This document shows, one piece after another, positions 58,844-64,000 of a stretch of 64,000 nucleotides of DNA. Made by a program: the position numbers and the translations under genes. This DNA comes from Nitrosospira briensis. Lineage in GTDB: Bacteria; Pseudomonadota; Gammaproteobacteria; Burkholderiales; Nitrosomonadaceae. The first letter of the stretch is position 1; each line of letters opens with the position of its first letter. The stretch is from assembly GCF_900115125.1 (NCBI RefSeq), contig NZ_FOVJ01000001.1:715852-779851 (forward strand). The letters run 5' to 3'. A model generated the notes under the pieces. It was given only the letters and a program-made list of their open reading frames with translations. It did not search any database and had not been told where the DNA came from.

Positions 58844-61213
58844 CTACACTCGGGGTGGATCCAATTCCCGTTCGAAATGCCGATGGGCGGCAATTGCTTC
58901 GACAAACTGCGGCAGGACAACGTCCACATTTTCACCCTGAAAATGAAGCACCCCCGGATCAGGCTCGCCTGACGAAAGCGTTAGCTTTACTCCCGCGCTT
59001 TCCGCCAGACTCTTTCCGGCACCCAGAACCAGAATAGGCTTGCAATGGCGGTATTGCTCCCTGATAAACTCCACTACCGGCCCCACGTTGCCCAGGGTCG
59101 TCATGGCCTGCTCGCCTCCTGGTATTACGACAGCGTCAAAAAGAACGCTCGGCATCGCTTCAAACGTTACGTCAACTTCGATATTACCGCCGTCCGCACC
59201 CTGTACGCGTCCCAAACGGACCCCTACGAAACGCGAGACAGCCTCCTCTCTCGCAAGTCCGGCAGACACGGCCCTCGCGGCCACCCCCTCTACCCCGTCG
59301 GCTACAAGAATTGCAATGCGCCGGGCCCGAATGCCGCCATTGCCCGGCCGGGCAAAAAGTGAGAGGGCAGGAGAAACGTCTATCTCCGGCACGGCCGGAT
59401 TTTGCGTTGCTCGCGGTTGAGCAGGCGGCAGTGGCATGCCGAGTCCCGCTGCAACACCTTCAGCAAGATCATTTGCGACGTTTACAAGCAAGGCAAGCAT
59501 GCGCTCTCTTATCGCGGGCGTTTGCACCCGTGTCAGCTCAAACCGGAAAGCACGAACGATGTGGGCCTTTTCCACCGGGGTCTGGCTGTTCCAGAACAAG
59601 GTGGCCTGGGTGTAATGATCGGCGAACCGCTCGGCTTTCCCGCGCACCTTATCCCCTCCCACCGGCTCCCGAAACGAAGTGAAACCCGCGGCTCCGGCCT
59701 GGAATGGGCAGCCTCCTCCCAGCGAGTTGGGCTCATACGCGACACGGCCTCTATTTATCGCTTGGCGATGCATTCCGTCACGCTGGTTATTGTGAGTCTG
59801 CGCAACAGGCGAATTGATGGGAATCTCGTGGAAATTAGGTCCACCCAATCGTGACAGTTGCGTATCCACATACGAATGGATGCGGCCAGCCAACAGCGGA
59901 TCGCTGCTGAAGTCAAGTCCGGGAACGATATGGGCCGCGCAAAAGGCGACCTGCTCCGTTTCAGCGAAGAAATTGTCCGGATTCCGGTTCAGCACCATTT
60001 TTCCCACGGGCTGAACAGCCACGAGTTCTTCCGGAACGATCTTCGTCGCGTCCAGCACATCGAAGCTGAACGCTTCCGCCTGTGCCTCACTGAATATCTG
60101 CATGCCTAGCTCGTATTCCGGGTATACGCCGCACTCAATGGCTTCCCACAGGTCCCGGCGATGGAAGTCGGGATCCGCGCCGGCAAGCTTGACCGCCTCG
60201 TCCCAGTCCAGTGAGTGAGTTCCGGCAAGTGGTCGCCAGTGGAATTTGACGAATTGCGATTTGCCATCTTCCGCAACCAGCCGGAAAGTATGAACGCCAA
60301 AACCTTGCATCATGCGATAGCTGCGGGGGATTCCGCGATCCGACATCGCCCACATCAGCATGTGCATCGATTCCGGCATAAGCGAGATAAAATCCCAGAA
60401 CGTGTCGTGCGCAGTCGAAGCCTGCGGCATCGCGAAGTGGGGCTCCGGTTTGGCGGCATGCACCAGATCGGGAAATTTCATCGCATCCTGAATAAAAAAT
60501 ACGGGGATATTATTTCCTACCAAATCCCAATTTCCCTCGTCCGTATAAAATTTGACTGCGAAGCCGCGCGCGTCGCGTACCGTATCCGCAGAGCCACGTT
60601 CTCCAAAAACAGTGGAGAAGCGTACGAAAACCGGAGTACGTTTCCCTCCCTCTGCGAACAACGAAGCACGGGTATATTTCGATAACGGCTCATAACACTC
60701 GAAGTATCCGTGCGCAGCCGATCCGCGCGCATGCACGACACGCTCCGGGATGCGTTCATGATCGAAATGAGTTAGCTTTTCGCGCAGGATGAAATCTTCC
60801 AGCAGAGCCGGACCGCGATATCCGGCTTTCAGGGAATTCTGATTGTCGCTGACGGGCACGCCCTGGTTCGTCGTCAATATCCGTTCGCTTGAATCAACGC
60901 GGACACGATCCAGCGATTCATTGCCGGGATTAAATCCCGGCCGAGGGTCACCCGCTCCAGCCTTTTCGGAAGCGATGGTTTCAGTTAACGTGCTACCTGC
61001 TATGGCGGGATCAGATGGCTCTATCGTCTGCCCTTTCTCGGGGCAGCTAGCAATCTCCCCGTGCTCAAGCGCCTTGTTAAGGTTGTAAGGCATGGCTGCG
61101 GCAAGCTCCTGTGTCCCGGCGAGCTTTGCAGTAAACTCGTTTGCTGGTGTGCCCTCCTGACGAGAAGGGCCTCCGACTGTCGAACGGTTATCAACGTCAT
61201 CTGCTGCTTTCAT
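58844..61213 (-). CDS. katE: Catalase HPII (large-subunit, clade 2)
   Basis: A 789-residue haem catalase: [20 protein letters not shown] (distal His), [39 protein letters not shown] (distal Asn region) and [18 protein letters not shown] (proximal Tyr). It also has the C-terminal flavodoxin/GATase1-like domain of large catalases ([40 protein letters not shown]). It converts H2O2 to water and oxygen. The ATG at 61213 has AAGGAA six bases upstream, better than nine codons earlier. It is divergent from a thioredoxin-reductase-like gene. Confidence 0.95.
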   Translation of the reverse strand: MKAADDVDNRSTVGGPSRQEGTPANEFTAKLAGTQELAAAMPYNLNKALEHGEIASCPEKGQTIEPSDPAIAGSTLTETIASEKAGAGDPRPGFNPGNESLDRVRVDSSERILTTNQGVPVSDNQNSLKAGYRGPALLEDFILREKLTHFDHERIPERVVHARGSAAHGYFECYEPLSKYTRASLFAEGGKRTPVFVRFSTVFGERGSADTVRDARGFAVKFYTDEGNWDLVGNNIPVFFIQDAMKFPDLVHAAKPEPHFAMPQASTAHDTFWDFISLMPESMHMLMWAMSDRGIPRSYRMMQGFGVHTFRLVAEDGKSQFVKFHWRPLAGTHSLDWDEAVKLAGADPDFHRRDLWEAIECGVYPEYELGMQIFSEAQAEAFSFDVLDATKIVPEELVAVQPVGKMVLNRNPDNFFAETEQVAFCAAHIVPGLDFSSDPLLAGRIHSYVDTQLSRLGGPNFHEIPINSPVAQTHNNQRDGMHRQAINRGRVAYEPNSLGGGCPFQAGAAGFTSFREPVGGDKVRGKAERFADHYTQATLFWNSQTPVEKAHIVRAFRFELTRVQTPAIRERMLALLVNVANDLAEGVAAGLGMPLPPAQPRATQNPAVPEIDVSPALSLFARPGNGGIRARRIAILVADGVEGVAARAVSAGLAREEAVSRFVGVRLGRVQGADGGNIEVDVTFEAMPSVLFDAVVIPGGEQAMTTLGNVGPVVEFIREQYRHCKPILVLGAGKSLAESAGVKLTLSSGEPDPGVLHFQGENVDVVLPQFVEAIAAHRHFERELDPPRV

Positions 61214-61549
61214 TTGGTTCCTTTTTCGAAAATGAGCCATGATTTATCCGGCTAAGATTTGATTTAACCAGCCGGGTCGCAACATCAGCGTAGCGCCTTT
61301 ATTTACCTTGGACGGTGCGGAATCGCACATAGGTTTTGCTGATGATCAGGCGCCTTTGTTGACACTCTTTGGCGGACCGGTTGCCGTCATACATTACTCT
61401 GCAAACTATGTGCCTTGCCGTACCGAGTTTCAGGGAAATAGCTCATATGCTTTTGCCACCGGTATCACCGCGGTGCATTTGCGCTGCAATCGAGCGACGA
61501 ATTCTGGTCACTGCACCTGTTGATACAAGTCGTCAAACTACAACAAGCT
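61214..61549. other. Divergent intergenic region upstream of katE
   Basis: About 340 bases between katE (leftward) and the flavoprotein gene (rightward). No gene is supported; a frame at 61308-61523 lacks a ribosome binding site and family. It should carry the katE promoter, but no clear OxyR- or RpoS-type site was resolved by eye. Confidence 0.35.
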
Positions 61550-62506
61550 ATGAAATCACCCCAACACGACCCATCCCGGCCTGCCGAGTGCCTGATTATC
61601 GGCGGCGGTCCCGCCGGGCTGACTGCCGCCATTTACCTGGCCCGCTTTCGACGAGGAGTGGTCGTGGTGGATAGCGGATGTAGCCGCGCATCGCTCATTA
61701 ACGCCAGTCACAATTACCCGGGTTTCCCCGAAGGGATTGTGGGCACGGAACTGCTTCAACGCCTTCGCGACCAGGCCGCCCATTATGAAGTAAGGCTTGA
61801 ATTCGGAGAGGTTACGGGTCTGACCCGAGCGGGAAATTTATTCGAGGCTACCACGCAAAACGATGCTGGCGCAGCCGATGGCAACACCCTCCCCTCCTTC
61901 CGTGCTGCCTCGATATTGCTGGCGACGGGCACCGCGGATACGATTCGTAATATCCCCGATTGGATGACAGGTGTCAGGCGCGGCATCATCCGCTTATGCC
62001 CCATCTGTGATGCCTATGAGGCCAGGGAACAAGCCATTGCCGTAATGTCCTCTTCAGCAAAGCGAGGAGTGAATCACGCGCTATTTTTAAAGACCTATAC
62101 GGATACGGTAACGCTTATCCATATGGCCGACGCAACGCTCGCGAAAACGGAGCAAAAGACATTGCGCCGGGCGAAAATCACCTTGATCGAGGATGTGCAT
62201 GCCGAGGTCAGGATTGCTGAGCAATCGCAACCGGCAGTTCGCCTTTCAAGCGGAGAAGAACTTTATTTTGACGTGATTTATCCGATGCTGGGGGAAAGCC
62301 CAAGGTCGGAACTGGCGACTCGAATGGGAGCCAGATGCAATAAAACCGGGAATCTGCTTGTGAACCGCCATCAGCGCACCACGGTCCCGGGCCTATATGC
62401 CGCAGGAGATGTGGTTAATGAACTTAGCCAGATAAGCGTTGCAACCGGGCAAGCCGCCATCGCCGCAACCGATATTCACAATTGGCTGAACAGGACCCCT
62501 TTTTGA
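61550..62506 (+). CDS. Thioredoxin-reductase-like FAD/NAD(P) oxidoreductase
   Basis: A 318-residue flavoprotein: FAD loop [20 protein letters not shown], redox pair CPIC in [12 protein letters not shown], and C-terminal FAD motif [20 protein letters not shown]. It fits the thioredoxin reductase-like group in which the disulfide reads CPIC. The NADPH Rossmann segment ([20 protein letters not shown]) lacks the usual GGGDSA, and the HRR motif is not obvious. The electron donor may differ. The ATG at 61550 is preferred over a TTG ten codons upstream; neither has a strong ribosome binding site. It may act with KatE in oxidative stress. Confidence 0.82.
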   Translation: MKSPQHDPSRPAECLIIGGGPAGLTAAIYLARFRRGVVVVDSGCSRASLINASHNYPGFPEGIVGTELLQRLRDQAAHYEVRLEFGEVTGLTRAGNLFEATTQNDAGAADGNTLPSFRAASILLATGTADTIRNIPDWMTGVRRGIIRLCPICDAYEAREQAIAVMSSSAKRGVNHALFLKTYTDTVTLIHMADATLAKTEQKTLRRAKITLIEDVHAEVRIAEQSQPAVRLSSGEELYFDVIYPMLGESPRSELATRMGARCNKTGNLLVNRHQRTTVPGLYAAGDVVNELSQISVATGQAAIAATDIHNWLNRTPF

Positions 62507-62807
62507 CGGCGGCATCCGTTCTTTACCTCTGAGTCACGCGTAGTGGATACGAGCAAGAGAAGCTCTGTTAGGAGCCTTGCATCTGACTTGAAACCATGAA
62601 TTGCAGCTCGGCAAAGGCATGGCGGAAGGATAGGGTATTAAGGAAGGGCCGGATCATGAAGGAGATGAATGTGCGTTAACGAACGGAAGTCGGTTGCCTT
62701 CAAGGTACGATACACGCTCCGGTCAAGATTCAATGCAGACCGTCATATGTTTCAAGAAAGCGATTTACTGCTGACGTAAATATATAAACTCACTATTGGA
62801 GATAATC
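62507..62807. other. Intergenic region, no gene found
   Basis: About 300 bases between the flavoprotein gene and the second hemerythrin gene. Nothing supportable was found except the GGAG ribosome binding site at the right end. Confidence 0.35.
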
Positions 62808-63311
62808 ATGCCAACCACGCAAAGCGGCACAACACGAAAAACCACGGGTACCACGGTACGCAGGTCAAAAAACGACGCTATCAAATTATTGATGGCGGAC
62901 CATGCCAAGGTAAAAAAAATGTTCAAGGAATTCCAGAAACTAAGTAAAAAGAATGATGAGGCAGGAAAGGAAGAGCTGGCAGGACAGATTTGCAAGGAAT
63001 TGACCATTCACGCGCAGCTGGAAGAAGAAATATTCTACCCCGCTGCGCGCGAGGAAATAGATGATGACGACCTGATGAATGAAGCCCTTGTCGAGCATAC
63101 TGCCGCAAAGGATCTGATTTCGCAAATTCAGTCGATGGATGTGTCAGACCCGATGTACGATGCGACCGTAAATGTCCTGGGCGAATATGTTAATCATCAT
63201 GTAGAAGAAGAGGAGAAAGAAATATTTCCAAAAGTGCAGAAAGCCAAAATGGACCTGGAGGAAATCGGCTCCGAAATAGCCGAGCGCAAAGAGGCGTTGA
63301 CAGAGGAATAA
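62808..63311 (+). CDS. Hemerythrin HHE domain protein
   Basis: A 167-residue cytoplasmic protein. The N-terminal 25 residues are basic Thr/Arg-rich, then the four-helix bundle carries the diiron ligands (LMADHAKVKKMFKEFQ; IHAQLEEEIFYPA; EHTAAKDLI; NHHVEEEEKEIFPK). Such proteins handle oxygen, NO or iron stress. The ATG at 62808 follows GGAG; a TTG four codons earlier is not needed. A strong terminator follows the stop. Confidence 0.92.
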   Translation: MPTTQSGTTRKTTGTTVRRSKNDAIKLLMADHAKVKKMFKEFQKLSKKNDEAGKEELAGQICKELTIHAQLEEEIFYPAAREEIDDDDLMNEALVEHTAAKDLISQIQSMDVSDPMYDATVNVLGEYVNHHVEEEEKEIFPKVQKAKMDLEEIGSEIAERKEALTEE

Positions 63312-63352
63312 GCGAAACAGAAACGGCAAAGAGCCAGCGTTTCGTTATGAAA

Positions 63353-63384
63353 AGCAGTTAGCAGGAGCCTTCCTGCTAACTGCT
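63353..63384. terminator. Strong bidirectional intrinsic terminator
   Basis: A perfect 14-bp stem (AGCAGTTAGCAGGA / TCCTGCTAACTGCT, extended by AA/TT) with a 4-base loop, followed rightward by a run of T. It also has A before the stem, so it can stop leftward transcription. It separates the hemerythrin gene from the leftward ABC transporter gene. Confidence 0.9.
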
Positions 63385-63488
63385 TTTTTATCTGTTATTC
63401 GCCGCTTGTCCTGAGATTGGAGACCAGGAACCGGCATCCAGCCTGGACGCCGGGGATTCGATCACTCCTGGGCCCCATCATCGTATTC

Positions 63489-64000
63489 TCAGAGTTCAGC
63501 TTCTGGTTGCGGCCAGATCGAAAGGCCGCTCTTGCCGAAAGGAGTATGAATAGCCCTCGCAGTGACAGCTTGCCTTGATGGATACGGGTCCGCCTGCTGC
63601 GGCAATTCGACCTGGTTGTCTCGTTCTCCGGCGCTATAGAGAAAACCGCCCGACTGGTGCCGCCAAAGCGACGCATACTGCCCGCCAAGTTCCAGCAACT
63701 CGTCATGTGTGCCTTGCTCGACGATCTGTCCGTCCTTCAGCACGAGCAACCGGTCCAGGCAAGCGATGGTGGATAGCCGGTGCGCGATTGCGATCACCGT
63801 CTTGCCTTCCATCAACCCGATCAACTGGTCCTGAATCGCAAGCTCCACTTCGCTATCAAGTGCGGAGGTTGCCTCATCCAATATGAGGATCGGCGCATTC
63901 TTGAGCACTACGCGGGCGATTGCAATACGCTGCCTCTGGCCGCCGCTGAGCTTCACGCCCCGTTCTCCCACCTGCGCGTCATATCCGGTGCGTCCTTGCC
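63489..64000 (-). CDS. ABC transporter ATPase, C-terminal part (cut by window edge)
   Basis: The frame is open to the right edge and covers the last part of an ABC exporter nucleotide-binding domain: [20 protein letters not shown] (with the LSGGQ signature), [16 protein letters not shown] (Walker B), [10 protein letters not shown] (H-loop) and [20 protein letters not shown]. The pattern is MsbA/lipid A exporter-like, in a fused membrane-ATPase protein. About 65 extra residues after the usual C-terminus are Pro/Gln-rich. The N-terminal membrane domain is outside the window. The exported substrate is unknown. Confidence 0.87.
   Translation of the reverse strand, partial: QGRTGYDAQVGERGVKLSGGQRQRIAIARVVLKNAPILILDEATSALDSEVELAIQDQLIGLMEGKTVIAIAHRLSTIACLDRLLVLKDGQIVEQGTHDELLELGGQYASLWRHQSGGFLYSAGERDNQVELPQQADPYPSRQAVTARAIHTPFGKSGLSIWPQPEAEL

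Overview
The window looks like a Gram-negative betaproteobacterial chromosome, probably an ammonia oxidiser of the Nitrosomonadaceae (Nitrosospira-like). This is an inference from the gene mix: TonB receptor, autotransporter, PEP-CTERM protein, lipoproteins, spanins, DUF4142 and BON proteins, a KatE-type catalase and moderate-to-high GC. No ribosomal or nitrification marker is present to prove it. No tRNA, rRNA, CRISPR array or intact insertion sequence was seen.

Layout. (1) 0-8.4 kb, host accessory genes: the N-terminal part of an acyl-CoA synthetase cut by the window edge; a leftward operon of an unknown 247-residue protein, a MelC1-like copper chaperone ('caddie') and a tyrosinase; a lipoprotein pair; an esterase-like phytase-family protein; a tandem universal stress protein; a DUF1264 protein; and a DUF2007 protein with a zinc ribbon. 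(2) 8.8-16.4 kb: a 1019-residue subtilase with no signal peptide and a cysteine/aspartate-rich tail, an aldo/keto reductase, a TonB-dependent receptor and two small hypothetical genes. (3) 16.5-20.5 kb: an AT-richer surface-polysaccharide patch with an O-antigen ligase-like protein, a GT4 glycosyltransferase, a 58-codon remnant and a polytopic GT-C-like protein.

(4) 20.7-42.5 kb: a leftward podovirus-type morphogenesis and lysis cluster. In transcription order it holds a spanin-like pair, small and large terminase, P22-type portal, a beta-helix protein, scaffold, N4-gp56-type major capsid protein, head-completion and adaptor candidates, a tail fibre, a second lysis cassette (small membrane protein, second spanin-like pair, SAR endolysin), a nozzle-like protein, a LamG/repeat protein, a GNAT protein and two internal-virion-type proteins. 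No integrase, repressor or replication gene was seen. Four or five hairpins stack just upstream of its first gene, and several intrinsic terminators lie between its modules, two of them directly against the next ribosome binding site.

(5) 43-50.7 kb: a secreted protein and a Bor-like lipoprotein beside the prophage edge, an FAD-linked oxidase, a ThDP-dependent enzyme, an FmdE-like/hemerythrin pair, an NADPH-FMN reductase, a BON protein and an SRPBCC protein. (6) 51-64 kb, surface and stress genes: a 1115-residue autotransporter, a PEP-CTERM protein, a small gene behind a good Fur box, a DUF4142 protein, a frameshifted amine-oxidase remnant, a Gly/Ser/Gln-rich secreted protein, katE, a thioredoxin-reductase-like flavoprotein, a second hemerythrin, and the C-terminal part of an ABC exporter cut by the right edge.

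The most unusual items are the tyrosinase operon, the tailed subtilase, and the prophage late module with its terminator architecture and duplicated spanin-like pairs.
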